A stretch of DNA of 34,309 bases, from positions 1 through 34,309 of IMG/VR virus record IMGVR_UViG_3300048908_000475; one strand, 5' to 3'. Every line of letters starts with the position of its first letter. The stretch's first letter is position 1. The notes under the pieces are model-generated. The model saw nothing but the letters and a program-made list of their open reading frames with translations. It did not search any database and was not told where the DNA came from. The stretch comes from a virus. Below are positions 1-6,135 of this stretch, piece by piece. The translations under genes were made by a program, and so were the position numbers.

Positions 1-831
1 TCACGGCCCGCAGACGATGATTTCCTTGACGGCCTTGGCCTCATCGGCGCCGCCCACCTGATAGGTCAGATCGACGCTTTCGATGTGGAAGGCTGCATAG
101 ATTTCCCGTGTTTCCGGCAAATCGTTTATTGTCAGGATGAACCGGCCGCCAATCGTCCCGAGCGCCGCCGCCATGGCGGCATGGTCCGCCGGCGGAAACA
201 GATCGCGGCCGTAATAATCCTCCGTCCCGAAATATGGCGGGTCGCAGAAAAACAGCGCGCCCGGCCGATCCCACCTGGTGAGAAAATCACGCCAGTCGAG
301 GCATTCGATCGTCACGCCGGCGAGACGGTCGTGGATCGCCTCAAGCAGAACCCCGAGCTTCGTCGTGTCGAATCGCGCCGGGCCCGAAAGCGAATAGCCA
401 AAATTCCGGCCGGCGACCTTCCCGCCAAAAGCGAGCCGCTGCAGATAGAGGAACCGCGCGGCCCGCTCCAGATCGGTCAGCGTGGCAGGATCCTGCGCCA
501 GAAGCCTTTCGAATTCGGCCCGGCTGGTCAGCCGCCATTTGAGCAGATCAAAGAACGGCTCGTAATGGCGTTGCAGGATCCGAAAGAAATTAGCGACGTC
601 GCGCGAGCGGTCATTGATGACCTCGACGTCCGGGGCCCGTTCCCGGCGCAGGAACACGCCACCCATGCCGACGAACGGCTCGCCATAAAGCACATGCGGC
701 GTCGCGTCGATCAGGCGCGACAGGCGCTGCGCGAGCTGCTTCTTGCCCCCGATATACCCCGCGGCAGGGCGCGCGGGTGTGACGACGCGCAGCCGCGATT
801 GGCTGTCGCCCAGATCCATTTCTGATTGCAT
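1..831 (-). CDS. D12-class adenine-N6 DNA methyltransferase (Dam-like)
   Basis: 276 residues from the ATG at 831. It should transfer a methyl group from S-adenosylmethionine to adenine N6 in a short DNA site. Visible family motifs are GYIGGKK near residues 25-31 and EPFVGMGG near 51-58 (together the SAM-binding part), NDRS at 73-76, and catalytic DPPY at 197-200 followed by FGTEDYYG. The length fits the Dam/D12 family. The frame stays open upstream to 1020, but that stretch is Arg-rich, unlike the family, and contains a strong terminator, so I chose 831; ATG 819 is the alternative. No good ribosome site is seen before either. It lies alone beyond the terminators at the end of the leftward late operon, a usual place for an accessory gene. 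In phages such enzymes often mask sites from host restriction or affect gene control; which applies here is unknown. Confidence 0.9.
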   Translation of the reverse strand: MQSEMDLGDSQSRLRVVTPARPAAGYIGGKKQLAQRLSRLIDATPHVLYGEPFVGMGGVFLRRERAPDVEVINDRSRDVANFFRILQRHYEPFFDLLKWRLTSRAEFERLLAQDPATLTDLERAARFLYLQRLAFGGKVAGRNFGYSLSGPARFDTTKLGVLLEAIHDRLAGVTIECLDWRDFLTRWDRPGALFFCDPPYFGTEDYYGRDLFPPADHAAMAAALGTIGGRFILTINDLPETREIYAAFHIESVDLTYQVGGADEAKAVKEIIVCGP

Positions 832-862
832 TTTGGTAACCCGGAGTCGGCTACCCTGCGCG

Positions 863-876
863 CGCCGTCGACGGCG
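863..876. promoter_or_regulatory. 14-bp perfect palindrome upstream of the methyltransferase
   Basis: CGCCGTCGACGGCG is a perfect 14-bp palindrome about 32 bases before the methyltransferase start, inside the non-coding stretch between terminator and gene. Its place suits an operator, but no convincing -10/-35 pair is seen nearby, so the role is only a suggestion. Confidence 0.25.
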
Positions 877-974
877 GCGGGGGAGCGTTATCCTTTGGCG
901 CGCTGCGCGGGTCGGCCGCCAAGCATGGCCCGCGTCCGGTATTGCCGGCCCCCGTTTCTGGAGACTGGCCCTCC

Positions 975-1013
975 AAAAAAAGCCCCGGCCCCGCCGAAGC
1001 AGGAACCGGGGCC
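975..1013 (-). terminator. Rho-independent terminator, leftward
   Basis: Read on the minus strand, GCCCCGG-type arms (1006-1012 with 982-988) enclose a second inner stem closed by a TTCG tetraloop, and the outer arm is followed directly by seven T (981-975). This is a textbook intrinsic terminator. It closes the leftward transcription unit before the methyltransferase, so that gene probably has its own promoter or depends on antitermination. Confidence 0.8.
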
Positions 1014-1047
1014 AAGTCAAGGGAGGAAACGCCCAAGGAGGGCCGTC

Positions 1048-1076
1048 CGTCCGGCAGAGGCTATAACTGCCGGACG
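1048..1076. repeat. Perfect 10-bp inverted repeat
   Basis: CGTCCGGCAG (1048-1057) and CTGCCGGACG (1067-1076) are perfect inverted copies around a 9-base AT-rich loop (1058-1066). No T run follows on either strand, so it is not a simple intrinsic terminator. It lies in the 160-base gap between the plus-strand ORF and the terminator. A short stem AGGGC/GCCCT follows at 1087-1100. It may be an operator or an RNA hairpin. Confidence 0.5.
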
Positions 1077-1196
1077 AACCTCTTGAAGGGCCGAAGCCCT
1101 AAATCGGGTGGTGTCTCAGTTTGAAATTCGCCGCCCTTGACGCGCGCTCGCCAGCGCCCATTTCCGTGATATTCTTAGCGGAAAGCAGGGGGACAG

Positions 1197-1433
1197 ATGG
1201 CAAAGCCGAAATATCCACCAGAGACCTGTCGGGATTGCGGCTCCGCAATCTGGACCTGGTCTGACAAACTGTTTCTTGAAGGCAAGCGTCGAATTATCGT
1301 GCAGCGCCCTGGGCGCTGCGTCTCAGAAGACCCTGCGAAGCGCGCCACCGCTCAGGAACTGCTTATGGCTATGGAGCCTTATACTGATTGCGCCGCGTGG
1401 CGCCCAATCACGCCTTCGTCCGACCCTCGATGA
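1197..1433 (+). CDS. small hypothetical protein with four cysteines
   Basis: 78 residues, the only plausible gene on the plus strand. A purine-rich ribosome site (AGCAGGGGG) ends five bases or so before the ATG. The protein has C11-x-x-C14 and further cysteines at 41 and 65, which could bind a metal. Composition looks natural rather than like a shadow: many Lys, Trp, Glu and Ile, and less G/C-biased third positions than its neighbours. Its last 26 bases overlap the end of the leftward membrane gene tail to tail. No family is recognised and no convincing promoter is seen. Against the leftward late operon, its orientation suggests an independently expressed accessory gene. Confidence 0.5.
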   Translation: MAKPKYPPETCRDCGSAIWTWSDKLFLEGKRRIIVQRPGRCVSEDPAKRATAQELLMAMEPYTDCAAWRPITPSSDPR

Positions 1434-1758
1434 TGCGGTCAAGGCGCTCGGCGATCCCGCGCAAAGAGGCGTCGGACCGCTCGTCTTGCGTATCCATCCG
1501 TTTCAGGATGCGATTTTCCATCTGGTCGAGGTGCGCGCGCGGGACGAATTTCTCAACGGCCTCGACCTTATAGGCGGCGAGGTCATCGGCTACGGCCTTG
1601 GCCTCAGTCTTGGCTTCCTTGGCCTTTTCAGCGATGTTCTCTGCGCTCTTGGTCTGCCGTCCGTGCAAGTGGAACAACCCTCCGACTGTAATCAGGAATG
1701 TTCCCCATCCGCCAAGTGAGCTTAAATCTGCAATTGTCCAGCCGCCTTCCGCCGCCAT
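1408..1758 (-). CDS. membrane-anchored coiled-coil protein
   Basis: 116 residues from the second of two adjacent ATGs (1758; 1761 is the other). AGGGGA lies about seven bases before the chosen start. One hydrophobic segment spans about residues 12-30, followed by a charged, Ala/Glu/Lys-rich helix to the end that looks like a coiled coil. Expected topology is one membrane anchor with a long soluble helix. Small proteins of this shape are common near phage lysis genes and are often annotated as holin-associated or spanin-like, but no specific family is recognised. It sits between two leftward terminators (1804-1827 and 975-1013), so it needs readthrough or its own promoter. Confidence 0.65.
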   Translation of the reverse strand: MAAEGGWTIADLSSLGGWGTFLITVGGLFHLHGRQTKSAENIAEKAKEAKTEAKAVADDLAAYKVEAVEKFVPRAHLDQMENRILKRMDTQDERSDASLRGIAERLDRIIEGRTKA

Positions 1759-1803
1759 CATTCATTCCCCTGGCGACACGCATGGCCGCTCTCTCGATTG
1801 CAG

Positions 1804-1827
1804 AAAACCGGGGCGCGTTGGCCCCGG
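1804..1827 (-). terminator. Rho-independent terminator after the lysis genes
   Basis: On the minus strand CCGGGGC (1827-1821) and GCCCCGG (1814-1808) form a 7-bp GC stem with a 6-base loop, followed by TTTT (1807-1804). It starts eight bases after the stop codon at 1835. The T run is short, so termination may be partial. Confidence 0.6.
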
Positions 1828-1834
1828 CGCGAGA

Positions 1835-2065
1835 TCATTCGTTTGACCATTCCTCGATCTTCGGCCCTTCGCTCCGGTCCAAAGCGATGGGCCTGGGCGC
1901 CTCGCCCTGCGAAGCGGCCTCGCGCGGGATATCCAGCACATCGCCGCGCGCGATCAGGATCTGATCGATCGCGTCATGCAATTGCGCCGCTTCCCTCGCG
2001 GAAACAGCCCGCAGCAGCCCGATACGGCAGAGAACGGCCGAAAGGGTGTGAAAGCGCGCGCTCAT
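1835..2065 (-). CDS. hypothetical protein, 76 residues
   Basis: The ATG at 2065 overlaps the stop of the spanin-like lipoprotein gene as ATGA, which fixes the start although the frame stays open further upstream. The protein begins with a mildly hydrophobic helix and is acidic toward its C terminus; no membrane span or known motif is seen. Translational coupling puts it in the lysis operon as its last gene, directly before a terminator. Function unknown. Confidence 0.6.
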   Translation of the reverse strand: MSARFHTLSAVLCRIGLLRAVSAREAAQLHDAIDQILIARGDVLDIPREAASQGEAPRPIALDRSEGPKIEEWSNE

Positions 2066-2331
2066 TGGCCCTCGCCCTCGATAAGGGTGCCGACCGAATG
2101 CAGCTTTTGCCGGCAATCCCGGCCCGCGCGCTTGAGATCAATCACGTAATTCGCGGCCTGGCGATTGGTCGCGACCTTGGCGCCGTTCGGCTCGTCGAGG
2201 CAGGCCAGCAGGCTTTGCGGGACGCTATCGCGCAACAGCGGGCGCGCGACTTGCGGCGGCGCGGTGAGAACGACGGGCGAGTTGGCGCAGCCGGACAGGG
2301 CCAGCGCGGCGAGAAGGGCAAGAGCGCGCAT
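2062..2331 (-). CDS. outer-spanin-like (Rz1-type) lipoprotein
   Basis: 89 residues. The N terminus is a lipoprotein signal peptide: one Arg, a Leu/Ala core, then the lipobox L-S-G-C with the acylated Cys at 15. The mature part starts with a Pro-containing stretch (residues about 24-38) and has the VPxxLLxCLDEP pattern often seen in Rz1-like outer spanins. Its ATG overlaps the stop of the preceding inner-spanin-like gene by one base (TAATG). Outer spanins sit in the outer membrane and, with the inner spanin, fuse the two membranes in the last step of lysis. Confidence comes mainly from the lipobox and context; Rz1 sequences are poorly conserved. Confidence 0.7.
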   Translation of the reverse strand: MRALALLAALALSGCANSPVVLTAPPQVARPLLRDSVPQSLLACLDEPNGAKVATNRQAANYVIDLKRAGRDCRQKLHSVGTLIEGEGQ

Positions 2332-2789
2332 TATTTCCCCCGGATGGCGTCGAGAATGACGGCATGAGCCTGGGCGTCCGGGCCATCCGGCTTGGCGTCC
2401 TGCGGCGCGGCGTCGATCAGTGCTTGCGCGGCGGCGAGATCGGCGTCGCTCGCCGCCTTCTGCCGGGCGAGATCGTCAAGCTGCGCCTTCAGGTTCGCGG
2501 CGTTGGCGGCGGCTTCGGCCCGCGCCTTCTGTTCGGCGGCGATCACGGCTTTTTCGTTATCGTCATTGATCGCGGCGATCTGCCGATCGTAACGGGCCTG
2601 CCATCCAGCGTCAGCGTTATGATAGCCCTCGGCGTAGATCTGGCTGGCGAGCGCGGCGCAGAGAGAGGCCGCCACGGCATAATGCTTGAGGGGCGAAGGC
2701 ACGTAGATAAGGCTCGCCACAGCCGCCGCCACGGCGAGGATGGAAACCAGAGTGCCCGCATGGCCGACCACATCAAAAAGAGAGAGCAT
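2331..2789 (-). CDS. inner-spanin-like (Rz-type) membrane/coiled-coil protein
   Basis: 152 residues from ATG 2789, two bases after the previous stop; the frame is open upstream but would run into the Cys/His-rich gene. Hydrophobic segments lie at about 10-30 and 36-50, then a long Ala/Lys/Glu/Asp-rich helix (about 60-130) that should be a periplasmic coiled coil. This matches the Rz partner role next to the lipoprotein gene. The odd point is two hydrophobic segments where classical Rz has one. Either the first is not a true span or the topology differs, so a holin-like or other membrane role cannot be excluded. Confidence 0.55.
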   Translation of the reverse strand: MLSLFDVVGHAGTLVSILAVAAAVASLIYVPSPLKHYAVAASLCAALASQIYAEGYHNADAGWQARYDRQIAAINDDNEKAVIAAEQKARAEAAANAANLKAQLDDLARQKAASDADLAAAQALIDAAPQDAKPDGPDAQAHAVILDAIRGK

Positions 2790-2791
2790 GG

Positions 2792-3388
2792 TCAACACCC
2801 GTCGGTCAGAAAGCCGTTGTGCAGGAAGCCGTGATAGGAACCAGCCACAATTGAACCGGCGCCGGCTGCGCAGGTGTGGCCGTTCTTGTCGACGTGAAGG
2901 GTCCCGTCTTCCGGCCGCCCATGGCGCACCCAGCAACGATGCCCATTGTCGTTAGGCATCGTGCAATTGCTGGCGCGGTGGTCGATCATCCACAAACCGC
3001 CAGGCGTCATGCAGCATAGCGAGCGGCCGTCCGGACCTTTGCGATTGTCCCAGTGCGCCTCGTACACGGCGCCAACCGGAAGGTCGCGCGTATAGACTAT
3101 CTCGCCGGTGTCTTGCCGGCGATATTGGCGGTCGTAAAACAGCTGGTACACGGCCTTCTCGGTGAAGGCTGCTCCGCACGCCTCGCACGCGGCCGGCCAC
3201 TCGCCGGGATAGATTGTCTCGGGGCGCACCTGGACGCAGGCGTGGTCGCCCTCGATGATCGAGTGGTGCATCGACGCGTCGCAGCACGAATACACGCCGG
3301 GCCTAGCCGCGCACGACCGGCTTTCGTAAACGCGTAGACGCAGCCGCTCTGTCGGCAACGGCTCGCAAAAGAATACTTTCGTCGGCAT
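2792..3388 (-). CDS. conserved-looking Cys/His-rich phage protein, unknown function
   Basis: 198 residues, ATG 3388, with AGGGGAAAAGG upstream. It is rich in Cys, His and Trp, with CEAC at 68-71 and many more single Cys. Distinct blocks are the GEIVYTRDLPVGAVYEA region (95-111), KGPDGRSL (118-125), WMIDHRASNCTMPNDNGHRC (133-152) and a Gly-rich tail with HGFL (186-189). I recall similar proteins with the NCTMPxDxxHRCW signature in unrelated tailed phages, where they have no assigned job; this is memory, not a search. The CxxC and His pattern suggests metal binding. It lies between endolysin and spanin-like genes, so a role in lysis or a late virion function is possible. Confidence 0.75.
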   Translation of the reverse strand: MPTKVFFCEPLPTERLRLRVYESRSCAARPGVYSCCDASMHHSIIEGDHACVQVRPETIYPGEWPAACEACGAAFTEKAVYQLFYDRQYRRQDTGEIVYTRDLPVGAVYEAHWDNRKGPDGRSLCCMTPGGLWMIDHRASNCTMPNDNGHRCWVRHGRPEDGTLHVDKNGHTCAAGAGSIVAGSYHGFLHNGFLTDGC

Positions 3389-3399
3389 GACCTTTTCCC

Positions 3400-3882
3400 C
3401 TATTCCTGCAGGCAGAGCGCGCGTTCTTTTTCACGCCGACGGGTGAGGCCTGGCATGACGAATCCGGCGGCGCGGTTGAAATGCAGCAGGGCGTCGCAGC
3501 CGCCCCGGATGTCGCCCGCGTTGAGCTTGGCGACGACGCTCGAGCGGCAGACGCCGCCGACGCCGATGTTGTGGGCGAGGCTGAGGACCGCGACATAGCG
3601 CGCGTCGGTCATGGGCGCGTGGATGCACTTCTCAATTCCGTCGGCCTCGCGGTCGAGATCGGCCAGCAGCAGCGCCTTGCATTCGGCCAGGCTGGCGCGC
3701 TCCCCGGGCGTGACGTCCGGCCCGGTGTGGCCATAGCAGATTGTGAACGGGCGGCCGCGCGTCGCCGGATCAGGATAGGCGTTCTGGCGCAGGCCCTCGA
3801 AGCCGCCGACGACGGAGACGGCCAGCGCCGCCGCGATGCCGCTCTTGTGCAGGCGGTTGCGTTTCTTCGGCGCGTCAGTCAT
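3400..3882 (-). CDS. SAR-type endolysin, GH24 lysozyme (muramidase)
   Basis: 160 residues; ATG 3882 overlaps the holin-like gene by eight bases. It should cleave the glycan beta-1,4 bond of peptidoglycan. The catalytic triad is visible: E29 in GGFEGLR, D38 in AYPDPAT and T47 in FTICYGHTG, followed by a normal GH24 core. The D-to-T spacing is three residues longer than in phage 21 or T4 lysozyme, a variant seen in the PDPATxGxP subgroup. The N terminus has basic residues (6-13), then a short Ala/Val/Gly-rich weakly hydrophobic segment (15-28) right before the catalytic Glu. That is the pattern of a signal-arrest-release domain: Sec export, membrane-tethered inactive form, and activation on release. 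Confidence 0.9.
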   Translation of the reverse strand: MTDAPKKRNRLHKSGIAAALAVSVVGGFEGLRQNAYPDPATRGRPFTICYGHTGPDVTPGERASLAECKALLLADLDREADGIEKCIHAPMTDARYVAVLSLAHNIGVGGVCRSSVVAKLNAGDIRGGCDALLHFNRAAGFVMPGLTRRREKERALCLQE

Positions 3883-4132
3883 TGGCGCCCGTCCCCGGCT
3901 GCTTGAAATAGCGAGCGATGCCGAACGAGACCGACGCGAGCAGCAGACCCCCGGCAAAGGGCCATGCGCCAATCAGTGCTTTGGCCTCATCCGAGACAAA
4001 CGGCGCGGCGAAAATGACGCCCCCGACCGTGGTCCAGAGAAAAACGACCCTGAAAGACCAAAGCCGCCAGATTTCCGTGCGCCAGCCGTCGATCAGCCGC
4101 TTGTCTGCGGCCGCCAAAACTTTTTCAAGCAT
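3875..4132 (-). CDS. holin-like two-span membrane protein
   Basis: 85 residues from ATG 4132. A charged N-terminal helix (LEKVLAAADKRL) is followed by the WRLWSFRV block (about 23-30) and two hydrophobic segments (about 30-48 and 55-73), ending with a polar tail. The aromatic-basic WSxR motif before the first span is typical of a small phage family that is often called holin and sits beside the endolysin. Its end overlaps the endolysin start by eight bases, so translation is coupled. With a SAR endolysin it would act as a pinholin-type or classical holin; the sequence cannot say which. The same frame is open upstream into a second hydrophobic stretch (to 4315), treated separately. Confidence 0.7.
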   Translation of the reverse strand: MLEKVLAAADKRLIDGWRTEIWRLWSFRVVFLWTTVGGVIFAAPFVSDEAKALIGAWPFAGGLLLASVSFGIARYFKQPGTGAND

Positions 4133-4142
4133 GGGAAGTCTT

Positions 4143-4315
4143 TCAGTTTCGAAGAGCGGAGAGGAAAAGCCAGAGCGCGCCGCCAAACAGCGCCGCGAGC
4201 AACCCGCCAGAGCGGCCGAAGCCAGCGCGAACGCCAGCGACGCCGCGACAAGACGGACGAGCATGGGGATAATCCCGATTATGAAGGAGAAGACTCGGCG
4301 CGAGCCGCCGAACAT
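4143..4315 (-). pseudogene. small hydrophobic ORF split over two frames
   Basis: From ATG 4315 one frame encodes basic residues then a hydrophobic helix ending near SAALAG. Close to 4203 the hydrophobic character moves to the -1 frame, which gives GLLAALFGGALW and then a stop at 4143, while the original frame turns Arg/Cys/Ser-rich and runs on without a stop into the holin-like gene. Joined by a -1 shift, the product would be about 57 residues with two membrane spans, right for a second holin or antiholin. No standard slippery heptamer and no good ribosome site are seen. It may be a broken gene, a base error in the sequence, or chance. Confidence 0.3.
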
Positions 4316-4358
4316 GATGACGATTGTCGCGGAGGGCGTGTTATTGCAGCACAGCCGG

Positions 4359-4370
4359 CCCGCGCGCGGG
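4359..4370. repeat. 12-bp GC palindrome after a stop codon
   Basis: CCCGCGCGCGGG is a perfect palindrome that directly follows the TAA of the gene ending at 4371. No T run follows, so it is not an intrinsic terminator by itself. It marks the junction between fibre genes and the lysis module and could be a weak pause or processing hairpin. Confidence 0.35.
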
Positions 4371-4760
4371 TTAAGGCAGGTTTTCCATGATGACGGTCGG
4401 GATCACGGTGACCGCGCCGGACATCCCGGTCGACCGCGCGCCCGAGGCTTCGATGACCGCAGCTTCGTGATAGAGCGCAGGCTGCGAATTGCCGGTCGGC
4501 GGAAGCGATTTCGTGTCGGCCGCCGTCAGCGGCGCCCACAGTTCCCATTCCCCCGTCGCCGAATTGAGGTTGAAGCTGGCGCTTCCGTCGCTGGTCTTCT
4601 TCGTCAGGTAGATTGTCGCGCCGGAAGCATTGGACGCCGCGATGACATAGAAGCCCTGCGCGGTCGAGCCGTCGAACGGCGAGCTGTCAGAGGTGCTTAT
4701 CGGCGACACGACCGTCGGGGTATCGCCTTGCGGAATCTCAATATTGATCTTCTTATTCAT
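4371..4760 (-). CDS. probable virion accessory protein, beta-rich, 129 residues
   Basis: ATG 4760 overlaps the previous gene by eight bases. It begins with a short KKINIEI strand and a QGDTPTV segment. An IxxSNASGATIYLTKKTSDG-like block (about 42-60) then looks like an immunoglobulin-like or baseplate beta domain, followed by a SATGEWELWAPLTAADT segment. The first 70 residues resemble the N-terminal domain of phage baseplate/upper fibre proteins, where a field is described as QG(D/N)TxxxxV. That comparison is by eye and weak. Its place at the end of the fibre gene run supports a tail-surface role. No catalytic motif is seen. Confidence 0.65.
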   Translation of the reverse strand: MNKKINIEIPQGDTPTVVSPISTSDSSPFDGSTAQGFYVIAASNASGATIYLTKKTSDGSASFNLNSATGEWELWAPLTAADTKSLPPTGNSQPALYHEAAVIEASGARSTGMSGAVTVIPTVIMENLP

Positions 4761-6132
4761 CGAGCAGCCCCGTTTCTTCTGCCGGCAATTCGCTTGGCGC
4801 GCCGCGTGTGCGATCGATCTCGCTCGACGCGGTTTGGGTTCGCGCGATCACGCCGCCGGCGGCGAGCGAACGGGTGATCACGCCGGGCGCCAACAGGATG
4901 CGCGCCGCGACCCAGCGTCGCAGTTGCAACGTGCCGCGCGCCGCCGCAAAGGCGAGGGCCGACCCCTGCAAGATGGTCCGGCCGCTGGCGGAGGCCGCTG
5001 ACGCCGCGAAGGCGGAGGCCGCGCCGATGAGATGTGCGGCGCCGGCGGCAGTTCCCTGCGCCGCCGTGAATGCGGCAGCCGCGCCCGAAATCGTAGCCGC
5101 ACCGATCGCCTGCGCCGTCGCCGCGGCAGTGGCGCAGGCGTGGCCGAAGATCGTAATGGCCCCGCGCGCCGCCGCTGCGCTCGCCGCCTGCGCCCTGGCG
5201 GCGCCGTAAGCCACCAGCGAGCCGAGCGCGACGCCGCGTGACGACGCCTTGGCGTTGCCCGAGCCGGCGATGACGTTCGCGCCGAGCGCCTTGGCCGAAG
5301 ACCGGGCGAAGGCTGCCGCAGCGGCAAAGATCTGTCCGACCTCACCCGCGAGCGCGACGCCCGATGACATGGCGGCGCCGCGAGCCGCGCCAGCGATCTT
5401 CGCGGCGCCAATCGCCGCGCCGCGCGCCCTGGCGGAGGATGACGCCGCTCCATGCGCAACGAGAGACGCAGCGGCGGCCGCGCGCGCCTTGGCGAAGGCG
5501 GAGGCCGCGCCGGACATGGCGAGACCGCCGATGGCCTGTGCTCGCGTCATCGCGGTCGCCTTGGCGGCGCCGACTATAGCCAGCGCAGCAATTCCGCGCG
5601 CCGTCGAGCTCGCCGTTCCCTTCGCGGCGGCCACGATCGTCAGGACGGCCGTCGCGGATGCGACCGACTTGCCGAAGCCATTCGCCGCGCCGATGACGGA
5701 AAGCGAGCCGGAAGATCGCGCGCTGGACGCCGCTGCGGCTCGCGCCGAGCCACTCGCCGTCCCGGCACCCAAGGCACGCGCCGATGATGCGGAGAAAGCG
5801 GCGGCCAAACCCGACACGGTCGAAGTGACCGCCGTGAACAGCGCCGCGCCAGGCCTTTTCTTTTCCCGCCGCGGCGCCGCGACGATCGCCGAGGATGCGA
5901 AATAAGCCCCCGGCGCGCCCCAGGTCAGCGCCTGCTTGACCTGCCCCGGCGCATTGCCCTTGCCCTTGCCATTGTTGCCGGGCCCGCTCCCACTGGTCGG
6001 CGGCGGCGGAACATAGATCGTATTGCCGCCGGTCTGATCGATAAACGCGCCGGGAATCGCTTCCTGCCGGTTGGTGGCGTCCCCCAAAAAGGTCGGGAAG
6101 GGAAAGCCGGCGACGAGATAGTTGCGCGCCAT
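4753..6132 (-). CDS. alanine-rich 20-residue-repeat virion protein
   Basis: 459 residues. The N-terminal part (1-100) is ordinary: an aromatic FPFPTFLGD segment, a Pro-run/Gly-Asn-Lys linker (41-62), and QALTWGAPGAYF. From about 110 to 405 it is a degenerate tandem repeat of exactly 20 residues. The most constant point is a Gly-Ala-Ala (or close variant) at 148, 168, 188, 208, 228, 248, then with a two-residue insertion at 290, 310, 330, 350, 370 and 390. Ala recurs at alternating places and small hydrophobics a few residues before each GAA. The C-terminal 55 residues are non-repeat and acidic. No family is recognised. Position among fibre genes, repeat design and a capping C terminus suggest an elongated surface fibre or sheath-like decoration. 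Confidence 0.8.
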   Translation of the reverse strand: MARNYLVAGFPFPTFLGDATNRQEAIPGAFIDQTGGNTIYVPPPPTSGSGPGNNGKGKGNAPGQVKQALTWGAPGAYFASSAIVAAPRREKKRPGAALFTAVTSTVSGLAAAFSASSARALGAGTASGSARAAAASSARSSGSLSVIGAANGFGKSVASATAVLTIVAAAKGTASSTARGIAALAIVGAAKATAMTRAQAIGGLAMSGAASAFAKARAAAAASLVAHGAASSSARARGAAIGAAKIAGAARGAAMSSGVALAGEVGQIFAAAAAFARSSAKALGANVIAGSGNAKASSRGVALGSLVAYGAARAQAASAAAARGAITIFGHACATAAATAQAIGAATISGAAAAFTAAQGTAAGAAHLIGAASAFAASAASASGRTILQGSALAFAAARGTLQLRRWVAARILLAPGVITRSLAAGGVIARTQTASSEIDRTRGAPSELPAEETGLLDE

Positions 6133-6135
6133 GGC

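Noticed and set aside
832-1020. N-terminal extension of the methyltransferase
   Set aside because: The extra 63 residues are Arg-rich and span an intrinsic terminator; the family starts close to GYIGGKK.
1137-1173. Promoter for the plus-strand ORF (TTGACG and GATATT)
   Set aside because: Spacing is 25 bases and the 17-base position has no -10 like sequence.
5249-5905. 218-codon plus-strand Ala-rich frame
   Set aside because: Mirror of the 20-residue repeat gene, whose strand is fixed by ribosome site, overlaps with neighbours and repeat phase.
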